Origin: Gimesia alba
Lineage (GTDB): Bacteria; Planctomycetota; Planctomycetia; Planctomycetales; Planctomycetaceae
Direction of reading: 5' to 3'
DNA: 64,000 bases
NCBI RefSeq assembly: GCF_007744675.1
Contig: NZ_CP036269.1
Coordinates: 5,497,546 to 5,561,545 of the forward strand
Shown piece by piece: positions 53,456 through 62,546 of the stretch. How positions within the stretch are numbered: the stretch's first letter is position 1; the number at the start of each line of letters is the position of its first letter. Made by a program: the position numbers and the translations under genes. The notes below the pieces were generated by a model. It was given only the letters and a program-made list of their open reading frames with translations, was not told where the DNA came from and did not search any database.

Positions 53456-54811
53456 GTGCAACTGAATCGATCTGTACTCATCGTTGAAGACGAAGAAGTC
53501 ATCCGAACTTCACTGGCGGAATTTCTGACCAGCGAAGGTTACGAAACCATGCAGGCCTCAACCGTCGCCAAAGCACTGGAGCTGGCGCGGGACCGGGATT
53601 TTAATGTCGCAATTTGTGATGTGCAATTACCGGACGGCGACGGCATTGAACTGCTGCGGCGGTTACAGAATATCAAGCCGAGCATTTTCGTATTGATCAT
53701 TACCGCGTATGCGACAGTGGAAAACACGATCTCGGCGTTTAAAGCGGGTGCCTTTGATTATCTGGTCAAGCCGGTGATCTTTGATGACTTGTCGCACAAA
53801 CTGAATCGCCTGTTTGAATATCAGAAAATCTTTTACGAGAACCAGATCTTAAGACGCGAACTGGCACGCAGTCCCGGCATCGAAGAGATTGTGGGCAGCA
53901 GTAAAGCACTGCAGAAACTGCAAAGTACGATTCGTAAGATTGCCGCCACTAATTCGAACGTGCTGCTGTTTGGCGAATCGGGAACGGGAAAAGAACTGTT
54001 TGCCCGTTCGATTCATGCGAATGGACCGAAAAAGGAACAACGTTTTCTGGCGGTGAACTGCGGGATGCGTCCAATTGAATTACTGGAGTCACAACTCTTT
54101 GGTTCTGCCGCCAGTTCACTGCAGTATCCTCAGGCAGAACAGACGGGAGTTTTCAAAAATGCCGATGGCGGCACCGTCTATCTGGATGAGATCTCTCAAC
54201 TCCCTCTAGGCACACAAGGCAAATTGTTACGGGCGATTGAGTATGGCGAGATCCTGCCGCTGGGAAGTGCCGAGCCGGTAAAAGTCGATGTCCGCCTGAT
54301 CGCTTCGACGACACAGGATCTAGCCGAGATGGTCAAAAAAGGAGAGTTTGAAGAAGACCTGTTCTATCGCCTGGACGGGATGAAAATTCACATTCCGGCA
54401 TTACGCGAGCGCGTGGATGATATTCCGGAACTGGTTGAATACTTCATTTCAAAGCACTCACGCAAAATGGGGAAACGGGTCACCGGTGCGACCAGCGAAA
54501 CGATTCGGACGCTGATGTCAGCGGAATGGAAAGGCAATGTGCGACAGCTGGACAATGCGATCGAACGCGCCGTCATGATGTGCGATGACACACTGATTTG
54601 TCTGAATGATCTGCCGCCAGAGTTGCATCAGAATGAGCCTCCGTTACCGGATGTGGACGATCTGCGTCTGGCGCTGCGGCATTACGAACGGATGCATATT
54701 ACGCGCGTGTTGAAAGACAGCACCGACAAGCGGGAAGCAGCCAAGCGGTTAAAGCTCGGCCTTTCCAGTCTGTATCGTAAAATTGAAGAGCTGGATATTG
54801 AGCTCGAATAA
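53456..54811 (+). CDS. NtrC-family response regulator lacking the GAFTGA loop
   Basis: The receiver domain spans residues ~1-120 with phosphoacceptor D55 (NVAICDVQLPDGDGIELL) and KP at 105-106. The AAA+ domain spans ~145-375: Walker A FGESGTGKELFARSIHANG (K179), Walker B TVYLDEISQLP (D244, E245), and DVRLIASTTQDLAEMVKKGE. Normally ELFG is followed by GAFTGA-type loop residues; here residues 214-231 read LFGSAASSLQYPQAEQTG, without GAFTGA. A Fis-type helix-turn-helix is at the C-terminus (DKREAAKRLKLGLSSLYRKI). The GTG start has AGGA 11 bases upstream. It is the cognate regulator of the kinase at 51971. Whether it contacts sigma-54 is doubtful. Confidence 0.9.
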   Translation: MQLNRSVLIVEDEEVIRTSLAEFLTSEGYETMQASTVAKALELARDRDFNVAICDVQLPDGDGIELLRRLQNIKPSIFVLIITAYATVENTISAFKAGAFDYLVKPVIFDDLSHKLNRLFEYQKIFYENQILRRELARSPGIEEIVGSSKALQKLQSTIRKIAATNSNVLLFGESGTGKELFARSIHANGPKKEQRFLAVNCGMRPIELLESQLFGSAASSLQYPQAEQTGVFKNADGGTVYLDEISQLPLGTQGKLLRAIEYGEILPLGSAEPVKVDVRLIASTTQDLAEMVKKGEFEEDLFYRLDGMKIHIPALRERVDDIPELVEYFISKHSRKMGKRVTGATSETIRTLMSAEWKGNVRQLDNAIERAVMMCDDTLICLNDLPPELHQNEPPLPDVDDLRLALRHYERMHITRVLKDSTDKREAAKRLKLGLSSLYRKIEELDIELE

Positions 54812-54823
54812 CAGCGATCAGAC

Positions 54824-57196
54824 TTAGCCGGTGATATCCGAATTTACCGGAACAGCAGGCTGCCTTATTTTCTTTTTCGGCTGCGCCTCAAAATATTCCT
54901 GATAGCCTTCGCCGGCCCCGTAATCGTATTCGCCATAGCGGCCAGAGAAGATGCCGTTGGCCAGGACGCCGGTCACTTTGATGCCGTTAGTCTGAATGAT
55001 CTGTTGCACTTTGCGGATCACGCCGTGGCGGTTCTTATCAAGGCGTACGACCAGCAGCACACCGTCCACCGTTGAGGCAATCACTGACGGATCGCTGACA
55101 ACGACCAGAGGTGGCGTATCGATGAGAACATAGTCATATTCATTACGCAACTGTTTGATTAAATCGATGAAACGCCGCGACATCAGCATTTCGGATGGAT
55201 TCTCCGGCAGCGTTCCCGCGGTCATGATCGAGAGATTACTGATTCTGGTTTCACGAATCGCCGTCTGGGCATCGATCTCTTCAGCCATGACATCGCCTAA
55301 CCCAATGGCGTTCGCCAGGCCGAACAATTTATGTACGGTGGGTCGCCGCAGGTCGGCATCGACAATCAGAACCTTGCGGCCTGTTTGCGCGATCGCCAGA
55401 GCCAGGTTGGAAATGGAAGTCGTTTTTCCATCGCCGGGTTCAGCGCTGGTCATCTGCAGGACTTTGGCACCACTGCGATCTGTTTTCAGCAGTAGCGACG
55501 TACGTAGAGAGCGGAATGCTTCGGCTTCCCGGGAAGCGGGGCGATAATAATACCAGAGCGCCGGATCAAAATCGCTGTCGTCCATAGCCGCTTCGCTTTC
55601 GGCGAATGCGGGAACTTCGCCCAGAATTGGCAAGTGGAATTGATTTCTGATTTCATCGACCGACTTCACGGTGGTATCACGCATTTCTCTGAAGTAGGAA
55701 ATGGCCAGAACGAGCCCCAGACCAACGGCGCCACCTGCCATCAGGAATTTCAACTGGCGTTTGATGACCAGTTCATCTTTGACCGGAGCGAGTTGAGTCA
55801 ATGTATAACCAGCATCTCCCTGCGAGACTTTTTCCAACAGCAACTGTTTGAAAATATCTTCGCGTTGTGATTTCAACTGGGCGATTTCTTCATTGTATGA
55901 CTGATCAACAACTTGAAAGTTCCCCACATTTTTAGCAAGTGCCGTTTCCTGATCGAACAGTTTGGTCAGTTCGGTTTCCCGATTATTTAGTTCTTTGAGC
56001 TGCTGCTCCATCGATTTGAGATAGACGTTCACAAAATCGACGTCTTTCACTTTGGCAATTTTGAAGTCGCCCGATTCGAGATTCTCAGCCGAGATATCCA
56101 GCCCCTGTCGTCGATACAGGTTGATCACAGTTTCAATACTGCGATTAACGGCATCCAGATCGGGATGATTTTTTTGATAGTCGCGTTCGAGACGATGTTT
56201 TTGAATCAACAGCGGCATCAGATGTGTTTCGAGAGCGGCACGCGCGCGGTCAACCTGCGTCGTATTGGGTGTGGCAATTTGACCTTGATTCGCATTGGCG
56301 TTGCCCGCTTGTCCGCGGGTCTGTCCCATCAGGAACTGCTGCGCCAGAAGTTCGAGTGTTTCTTTAGATTCTCCACTGGCGATTGCCGCTTTGAGTGAAT
56401 CGATTTTTGATTTCAGTTCAGTCAGTTTCAGCAAATTGAGGCGGCGTTCATTGTCGATGGCTTTGACCCGCTCCTGATGCACGTTGGTGCTGCCGGCGAC
56501 GGCGGCTTCGGAACCGGGTGTATTTTCCCAATACAGGGGTGCCTTTTCCCGGAACTCTTTGTACTCTTTTTTCTTTTGTTCCAGATCAGTCGAAATCTGC
56601 TGATTCGCCACATTCAGCTGCTTGATAATGTCTTTGGTGTTTTCGTCACTGACATCGTTCAGGTATTTGCGATATGCTTTGACGACTGCTTCCGTCACCG
56701 CTTTGGCATCTGCCGACAATGGATTTTCGTAAGTGATACTCAGAATGTTCAAGTACGCGCGGTCATTCCCCGAAATGCGTTTAACCTTTAACGTATCGAT
56801 AATATCCTGCGTGGGATCTTTCTCTCCCGCCAGTGAAGGCAGTTCATTCAGTTTCGCTTCTTTGACCGCTTCACCTACAATCCGCGGGCTTTTAATCACG
56901 TCGATGTGTGCGGTCAGTTCACCGAATGTCTGAACTTCTCCCTCTTTAATCGGGACGGGGTTTTTCTGTGAAACCTGGACCTTGGTACTGGCAGAATAGA
57001 TGGGGCCCAGCTTCATGTAAGCTACCTGCCCCAGCAATAGACCTGCGACCAGGCCGGTGACCAGCAGAAATTTATTCCGAAACAACAGACGTACAATATC
57101 AACTCCGGGACCGGAAGAATTGATCGGCGCATGCTCTTCCATGCCATCGATGGCAAAATCGGATTGTTGATCCAGAGGTTGAAATTCGTTATTCAC
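54824..57196 (-). CDS. exopolysaccharide tyrosine autokinase (Wzc/BY-kinase type)
   Basis: The N-terminal Wzz domain has membrane helices (FLLVTGLVAGLLLGQVAYMK and MAGGAVGLGLVLAISYFRE) around a long periplasmic coiled coil (ELNNRETELTKLFDQETALA). The kinase domain holds Walker A (SAEPGDGKTTSISNLALAIA), Walker A' (VLIVDADLRRPTVHK) and Walker B (YDYVLIDTPP). The C-terminal tail has a tyrosine cluster, RYGEYDYGAGEGYQEYF with five tyrosines, the sites of autophosphorylation. Such proteins set polysaccharide chain length and export. The GTG start overlaps a palindrome ACCAGG-T-CCTGGT at 57200-57212. It converges on the NtrC-like gene with only 12 bases between stop codons. Confidence 0.93.
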   Translation of the reverse strand: MNNEFQPLDQQSDFAIDGMEEHAPINSSGPGVDIVRLLFRNKFLLVTGLVAGLLLGQVAYMKLGPIYSASTKVQVSQKNPVPIKEGEVQTFGELTAHIDVIKSPRIVGEAVKEAKLNELPSLAGEKDPTQDIIDTLKVKRISGNDRAYLNILSITYENPLSADAKAVTEAVVKAYRKYLNDVSDENTKDIIKQLNVANQQISTDLEQKKKEYKEFREKAPLYWENTPGSEAAVAGSTNVHQERVKAIDNERRLNLLKLTELKSKIDSLKAAIASGESKETLELLAQQFLMGQTRGQAGNANANQGQIATPNTTQVDRARAALETHLMPLLIQKHRLERDYQKNHPDLDAVNRSIETVINLYRRQGLDISAENLESGDFKIAKVKDVDFVNVYLKSMEQQLKELNNRETELTKLFDQETALAKNVGNFQVVDQSYNEEIAQLKSQREDIFKQLLLEKVSQGDAGYTLTQLAPVKDELVIKRQLKFLMAGGAVGLGLVLAISYFREMRDTTVKSVDEIRNQFHLPILGEVPAFAESEAAMDDSDFDPALWYYYRPASREAEAFRSLRTSLLLKTDRSGAKVLQMTSAEPGDGKTTSISNLALAIAQTGRKVLIVDADLRRPTVHKLFGLANAIGLGDVMAEEIDAQTAIRETRISNLSIMTAGTLPENPSEMLMSRRFIDLIKQLRNEYDYVLIDTPPLVVVSDPSVIASTVDGVLLVVRLDKNRHGVIRKVQQIIQTNGIKVTGVLANGIFSGRYGEYDYGAGEGYQEYFEAQPKKKIRQPAVPVNSDITG

Positions 57197-57199
57197 GAC

Positions 57200-57212
57200 A
57201 CCAGGTCCTGGT
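57200..57212. promoter_or_regulatory. palindrome covering the Wzc-type gene ribosome binding site
   Basis: ACCAGG at 57200-57205 and CCTGGT at 57207-57212 flank one T. On the minus strand it contains the AGGA-like element before the GTG at 57196. It could be a repressor site; no regulator is evident. Confidence 0.25.
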
Positions 57213-57285
57213 CTATCTAAACGCTGAGATGCTTCAGCAAATATTCAAAATTAATCTTTAAGAAATCGTTGATCTGGCTGTCTGA

Positions 57286-58260
57286 CTAACAGCCGCCCAG
57301 ACAGGGTTTGGATTCCGATTTGACATATTCGGCATACCAGTCAATCGTGCGGCGTAAGCCTTCTTTGATATCCACCACGGGCTCATAGCCGAGATCCCGC
57401 TGCGCCGCAGAGATATCCGCCCATGAGTGCAGCACATCTCCAGTCCGTCGCGGCTGGAAATCGGGATTGTAAGGCTTCTCTAACTGCTCACAGATCGACT
57501 TCAAGAGATCAATCAGGTTCAAAGAACTGCCACAGGCGACGTTGTAAACATTTCCCGAGACGACACTGGCGTCTGCCTGTGAAGCCAGCAGATTCGCCTG
57601 CACAACATTGTCAACGTATGTAAAATCGCGTGACTGAGTGCCGTCGCCGTAAATGACAGGTTGTCGCCCTTCGAGCAATGCGGAGGCGAACAAAGGAATC
57701 ACGGCGGAATAGGGACTGTTGGGATCCTGACGTGGGCCGAAGACATTGAAGTAGCGGATACGAACGGTTTCCAGGTCGTAAGAATTCGCAAACGCCTGAC
57801 AGTAAAGTTCCCCTGCCAGTTTGGCTGCAGCATACGGCGAGAGTACTTCCGGTGTCTGGCCTTCGTGCTTGGGCATTTGTTTCTGATTCCCATACGCACT
57901 ACTCGAACCGGCATAGACCACACGCTGCACACCCAGACGGCGGGCGGCATCCAGCACATGAATGGTTCCCGTCACACAGGCTTCGTGTGTATCGAGCGGA
58001 TGATCAATGCTCCGTGGGACCGAAGCCAGCGCGGCCTGATGAAAAACAATATCAATGCCTTTGGTGGCCTGTTCGACTGCTTTTAAATCTCGCAGATCGC
58101 CTTCCACGAATTCGACCTGATCTTTGAGATGCGCCAGGTTTTTCAATGCCCCGGTACTGAGATTATCAAACACACGCACGGTGTGCCCTTCCTTGACCAG
58201 ACGCGTTGCGATATGAGAACCAATAAATCCTGCACCACCGGTTACTAAATAATTTGTCAC
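57286..58260 (-). CDS. NAD-dependent nucleotide-sugar epimerase
   Basis: It is 324 residues, with the extended-SDR fold starting [47 protein letters not shown] and [14 protein letters not shown]. The catalytic region has [19 protein letters not shown] and [18 protein letters not shown] (Y-x3-K). [20 protein letters not shown] and [20 protein letters not shown] are typical of UDP-glucose or UDP-GlcNAc 4-epimerases of the WbpP/Gne group. Substrate is not assignable by eye. GTG start with AGGAA eight bases upstream. It sits 90 bases upstream of the Wzc-type kinase gene on the same strand, so it likely supplies sugars for an exopolysaccharide. Confidence 0.88.
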   Translation of the reverse strand: MTNYLVTGGAGFIGSHIATRLVKEGHTVRVFDNLSTGALKNLAHLKDQVEFVEGDLRDLKAVEQATKGIDIVFHQAALASVPRSIDHPLDTHEACVTGTIHVLDAARRLGVQRVVYAGSSSAYGNQKQMPKHEGQTPEVLSPYAAAKLAGELYCQAFANSYDLETVRIRYFNVFGPRQDPNSPYSAVIPLFASALLEGRQPVIYGDGTQSRDFTYVDNVVQANLLASQADASVVSGNVYNVACGSSLNLIDLLKSICEQLEKPYNPDFQPRRTGDVLHSWADISAAQRDLGYEPVVDIKEGLRRTIDWYAEYVKSESKPCLGGC

Positions 58261-58649
58261 GTGATTATTTCCTGCATTGATAATGTTGTACTGGGTCTCA
58301 CGATCAATCAGCAGACGCCCTGGCCTCTCAATCGGAGTTTCCCGAATCTATACCTTCAATGTAGCATGACTTTTGCGCGGAATAAGTTATGAATTCCGAG
58401 TATTCCTCTTAGAAATTATCGAACATCCTCAACCCGCGGCCTTACTTCATATTATAGACAGGCATTTCCCATACAACCAAAATAATGAGCAGTCCTGCGG
58501 CAGAGTGCACCTGTAGATTTGGAACCTGGTGCAGAGAGATAACGGGTAAATCCGATTTAATCGCTACGTGAAACACGTGTTGTAGCAATCATCGACATTT
58601 TGATGATTGTACCCATTATCAGATGAATTTCGCGTGAAAGCACGTCGCG
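58261..58649. other. intergenic region with hairpins, TrmH / epimerase
   Basis: About 390 bases. A hairpin at 58586-58609 (CAATCATC with GATGATTG, loop 8) lies about 40 bases after the TrmH stop, but no T run follows on the minus strand. A short one with arms ACGTG/CACGT lies near 58567-58579. No gene is seen. Confidence 0.5.
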
Positions 58650-59411
58650 CTATTTCACGCCGGGGCCAAAGGGAGAGAATCTCGCGATCATGATTCCGGC
58701 GGCCACAGAGGCATTCAGTGAATCCACAAGCCCGGTGGGCGTCAGGCGGCAGACCACATCACACTGTTCCAGTGTGAGACGTCTGAGTCCCTTTTCTTCG
58801 TTGCCGATGACCACCATCCAGGGGCGATCCTGATGAAACGTCGAGACATCATCTTCGGCGTGCTCGGAGGTTCCCATCACCCAGACGCCGGATTCTTTTG
58901 CATCGGTGATGGCTCTGCTTAAATTTGTTTCCACTGCAAACGGAACCGCTTCCATTCCGCCTGAAGCGACATCGTACACGGTCGCATTCAGTGGAGCCGA
59001 ACGATCTTTCGTGAGCACAATGCCCCGCACACCAAAAAAGGCAGCCGTACGAAAAATGGCGCCGATGTTGTGCGGGTCCTGAATACAATCCAGCGCCAGC
59101 CAGAGACCACTCAGTTCCGTGCCGTCTTCCGATCCTGCAAAGATTTCTCTCAGTGAAGAAGGCGTACGCGGCTTGACCAGCGCAACGGAACCTGCGGTGC
59201 GACGCCCCTGCTCTTCCGATTGCTTGCGTTTCATCTTCTGCGGAGCCGACTTCTTGATGACCACGGGAATGCGATGGCTGCGTGCCTCATCGGCGACATC
59301 CCCCCAGTTCCCCTGTGCGGAACCCGCTGAAAGCCGAATCTCTGTGACATCGATGGGCCGCGATTGCAGCGCAGCCAGAACACTATGAGGATTTTTCAAC
59401 TCCAGAGCCAC
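58650..59411 (-). CDS. TrmH/SpoU-family rRNA or tRNA 2'-O-methyltransferase
   Basis: GTG at 59411 has AGGAAG upstream and gives 253 residues; the TTG at 59435 is less likely. The N-terminal ~90 residues include the substrate-binding L30e-like domain (LALELKNPHSVLAALQSRP, EIRLSAGSAQGNWGDVADEA), followed by a basic linker. The SPOUT domain has all three motifs: DCIQDPHNIGAIFRTAAFFG, VVIGNEEKGLRRLTLEQCD and RLTPTGLVDSLNASVAAGIM. It resembles RlmB, which methylates G2251 of 23S rRNA, but I cannot separate RlmB from related 2'-O-methyltransferases by eye. It lies 70-90 bases after the haem-sensor kinase gene on the same strand. Confidence 0.92.
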   Translation of the reverse strand: MALELKNPHSVLAALQSRPIDVTEIRLSAGSAQGNWGDVADEARSHRIPVVIKKSAPQKMKRKQSEEQGRRTAGSVALVKPRTPSSLREIFAGSEDGTELSGLWLALDCIQDPHNIGAIFRTAAFFGVRGIVLTKDRSAPLNATVYDVASGGMEAVPFAVETNLSRAITDAKESGVWVMGTSEHAEDDVSTFHQDRPWMVVIGNEEKGLRRLTLEQCDVVCRLTPTGLVDSLNASVAAGIMIARFSPFGPGVK

Positions 59412-59503
59412 AGAATTCACTTCCTGAGTCAACAACGGGAACGAATAAGAAGAACGGCAATCGCCGGGTAGAAGGCAAAGGGTAGAGTCTCTTTACGGCA
59501 GTT

Positions 59504-61231
59504 TCAAGGAGTGCGCGTCTCAGAATGTTTGTTCTGTGCGAGTTTTTCCTGTGCATACTCGGCCAGATCTGAGGTATTAATGCGATTCATGCCTACAGCA
59601 GTATCGTTCAAATCAGAAAGCAGATGCTCCTGGTCGACACTCATCTTCACAGGCAGCCTGACGGTAAATTTACTCCCGCGGCCGAACTCACTTTCCAGAA
59701 AGACTTCGCCGTCCAGTAACTTCGAAAGCTCGCGAATGATGGAAAGCCCTAAGCCGGTCCCTTCATAGGAACGGGTTAACGCGTCTCTTGATTCAGGAGA
59801 CGACTTGCCCTGGCGGAATTTTTCGAAGATGTGTTCCTGCTCATCCAGGGGAATCCCGATGCCGGTATCTTCCACAACCAGTTCCATCATATCAGGATCA
59901 TCTTCACAGAGAGTTGCGGCAACATGAACGCGACCCCCTTCGGGCGTAAATTTGATCGCGTTGGAAATCAGGTTATTCAGGATCTGCTGAATCTTAACGG
60001 AATCCTGAAAGAGGATCGGAATTTTCGGGTCGATTTCCGAAGTGACTTCAATGTTTTTCTTATCGGCCAGAGGCAGCATCGTGCCGACCCGGCGTTCAAT
60101 CAGATCGGCAATGGCAATTTCAGAAAGCTGCAATTCCATCTTGCCGCTCTCGATCTTGGCGAGATCCAAAACATCATTGATTTGGGCGAGCAGATTTTTG
60201 CCAGACATTTGAATGTTGGCCACGTAGCGTTTCTGTTTCTCTCCCAGATCTTTGGAGTTCGCCAGCAAATCACTGAAACCCAGAATACTATTAAGCGGCG
60301 TGCGCAGCTCATGGCTCATCGTCGCCAGAAACTCGTCTTTGAGTTTGTTCATTTCATACAGCCGCAAGTTGACCTGCGCCAGTTCATCGACCTTGGTATC
60401 CAGGTCGGTATTCACAGTTCGCAATTCTTCCTGCACGGTGACGAGGTGCCGCAACATGCGGTTGAACGCGTAACTCAGTTCTTCGAATTCATCTCCCGTG
60501 CGAATGTCGGCTCTTAAGTCGAGGTTTCCGTGGGCAATTTCGTCACTGACATCTTTTAAGTGCAAGACCGGTTTCACGATCACATATCGTACAATCGCAT
60601 AGGCAGCCAGCATCGCCAGAAAGGCGGTCACGATCGCGGAAGCGAGGTTGATCGCTTTGTTCCAGTTCAACGCCTGCTCTACCTTCTGAGAGGGAAAGCG
60701 GATATTAACAATCCCGATCAGACCGCCGAGCTGTAAATTCGGATCGTCGTGCAGTCGGTGACAGTCGACGCAGGACTCCGAAGCATAGATCGCGCTGTAA
60801 TACTGAAATCGTCCCTCAGTCTCATCCTGATAAAAGATTTCCGTCTCGCCTTCTTTGATGCGTTCCAGCGCTTCGTAACCGGCACTGTCAATCGGACGCT
60901 CATTGGAATCGGCATCAGAGGGATTGGGTTTAAACACGGCCCAACTGTAATCGCCGAGATCTTTTGATTTTACTGACTGAACGATTTTCTCAATCAGGTC
61001 TTTGTAATTCTTATCGTTCTCAGACCACTTCCAATGCTTTTCCAGAATAATGGGCGCCACTAGTAAACGGGCAGACGTGATATTCTGGTCGTCGAGCACC
61101 TGGTTGTTCAACCAGGTATTCAATGAAAAACTGGCGGTAATCAGTACCATTAAACCGCCGCCAAACAGAAAACGACACTTCCGTTCGAGGTTGGTTTCGC
61201 CCAACAGTTTTTTGAAAGCACGGTACGACAT
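59504..61231 (-). CDS. sensor histidine kinase with CxxCH periplasmic domain (Tll0287/DUF3365-like)
   Basis: A first membrane helix spans ~22-38 (FLFGGGLMVLITASFSL). A periplasmic domain spans ~45-190 with a single C154-V-D-C157-H158 motif in SESCVDCHRLHDDP, as in Tll0287-type c-haem domains. A second helix spans ~195-217 (LASAIVTAFLAMLAAYAIVR). HAMP follows, then a coiled coil, the dimerisation domain with H307 in ATMSHELRTPLNSILGFSD, and the ATPase domain (LNNLISNAIKFTPEGGRVHV, VEDTGIGIPLDEQEH, SYEGTGLGLSIIRELSKLL). It should sense redox or ligand state through covalent haem if a cytochrome maturation system is present. No response regulator gene is adjacent. Confidence 0.93.
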   Translation of the reverse strand: MSYRAFKKLLGETNLERKCRFLFGGGLMVLITASFSLNTWLNNQVLDDQNITSARLLVAPIILEKHWKWSENDKNYKDLIEKIVQSVKSKDLGDYSWAVFKPNPSDADSNERPIDSAGYEALERIKEGETEIFYQDETEGRFQYYSAIYASESCVDCHRLHDDPNLQLGGLIGIVNIRFPSQKVEQALNWNKAINLASAIVTAFLAMLAAYAIVRYVIVKPVLHLKDVSDEIAHGNLDLRADIRTGDEFEELSYAFNRMLRHLVTVQEELRTVNTDLDTKVDELAQVNLRLYEMNKLKDEFLATMSHELRTPLNSILGFSDLLANSKDLGEKQKRYVANIQMSGKNLLAQINDVLDLAKIESGKMELQLSEIAIADLIERRVGTMLPLADKKNIEVTSEIDPKIPILFQDSVKIQQILNNLISNAIKFTPEGGRVHVAATLCEDDPDMMELVVEDTGIGIPLDEQEHIFEKFRQGKSSPESRDALTRSYEGTGLGLSIIRELSKLLDGEVFLESEFGRGSKFTVRLPVKMSVDQEHLLSDLNDTAVGMNRINTSDLAEYAQEKLAQNKHSETRTP

Positions 61232-61432
61232 GAAGTTCCATCAACCAATGGATCAGAAAGAGAGCAGGGACTTGCGCCTGATACCCTTTGATCTTAAGCC
61301 ATAAGCGTCGGAATAGAAAAGCATGATTCTGAGAATCTCACTGCAATTCATTGAAATTTGTCAGATTTCATATTGGCAGGAACGTTCACCAGAGCCACTC
61401 CTGTCTCTATCTTAAATCGCCAGCGAAGAACA

Positions 61433-62281
61433 CTATTGTTGGACCACCTGACAACAGGGGCAGTAAAACGTAGAACGTTGTGCCTGAACGATGCGCACAA
61501 TTTCTGCCCCTTTGCAGGATCCGCATCTCTCTCCTTCGCGACTGTAGACTCGATGCTGATTCTGATAGCTGCCGGATTGATTCAAGGCGTTCCGGTACGT
61601 CCCATCTCCCAGCGTCGAACCTTCATAGCGAATGGCGGTTTTGAGAATGCGTTTGATGGCTTGATGCATCGTCTTAATTTCTGAATCTGTTAATTGATTT
61701 GCGGTGCGTTCGGGGTGAATTCGGCTCACATGCAGGATTTCGCTGGCGTACAGATTTCCAATGCCGGCGACCAGTTTCTGGTCCAATAACGCGACTTTGA
61801 TCGCACGGCTGGTTGCCGCACAACGCTGCTTGAGCTCCTTCAACGTGATCAGCAGGGCATCGGGACCCAGTTTTTCTGGTCCTAATGCGGTTTTTAATTC
61901 CGCTTTGCGATAGAGCCGCACCGTTCCGAGACCGCGGCGATCCCAGAACCAGAGTGAGTGCTGGGAACGCCCTTTTTTCAATCGCCACTCCAGGCGCAAG
62001 TGTTCTACATCGGGCGGGTCCGATAGTAGCATCAGTCCAGTCATCCGAGGTTCGATGACGAAGGAGCTCTCATTTTCCAGATCGAGGATGACCCGTTTGG
62101 CAAGTCGTCTGACGGCGATCACTGTTTGATTTAAAGCCCTTGTCTGCATGGTTTTAAAGCTAGGAGTCATCGTCAGCGGTTTACAGGAACAGGGGCATTT
62201 TCGAAATTCAGTGATCTGACGGCCTTCGACCGCCTCGCGAATGCCGCGAACCATTGTTTCGACTTCAGGTAGCTCTGGCAC
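61433..62281 (-). CDS. mutM: formamidopyrimidine-DNA glycosylase
   Basis: It removes oxidised purines such as 8-oxoguanine and cuts the abasic site. The functional N-terminus must be PELPEVE after Met removal, because Pro2 is the catalytic nucleophile and Glu3 helps it; the GTG at 62281 gives exactly [14 protein letters not shown], with GAGAGAA before it, so it is the right start (282 residues) rather than the open frame beginning 24 bases upstream. Other marks: [31 protein letters not shown] and the H2TH region, then the zinc finger [14 protein letters not shown] with FYCPCCQ at the C-terminus. It is monocistronic as far as visible. Confidence 0.96.
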   Translation of the reverse strand: MPELPEVETMVRGIREAVEGRQITEFRKCPCSCKPLTMTPSFKTMQTRALNQTVIAVRRLAKRVILDLENESSFVIEPRMTGLMLLSDPPDVEHLRLEWRLKKGRSQHSLWFWDRRGLGTVRLYRKAELKTALGPEKLGPDALLITLKELKQRCAATSRAIKVALLDQKLVAGIGNLYASEILHVSRIHPERTANQLTDSEIKTMHQAIKRILKTAIRYEGSTLGDGTYRNALNQSGSYQNQHRVYSREGERCGSCKGAEIVRIVQAQRSTFYCPCCQVVQQ

Positions 62282-62546
62282 GGATATTCTCTCTGTATCA
62301 ATCAAAGGTTTTGGACGGCGTAACAGATTTTGAACGATGTGTTTCTATTCTACTACTTGTAACTGTTCTCTGGATCTCGGAGCTGAGCTGAAATAGGAAG
62401 GCCAAGAAATTTAAGATTACGCTTGACGTTGGGGCAAAGTTGGACGATCCTAGACCTAAAGTCTATAACTTCCCGATCTTGCAGAAAGTATACATACGAA
62501 CCGCAAGATAGTCCGTTAGTCATAAGTGCCCAATCGGAGAGCGTCC

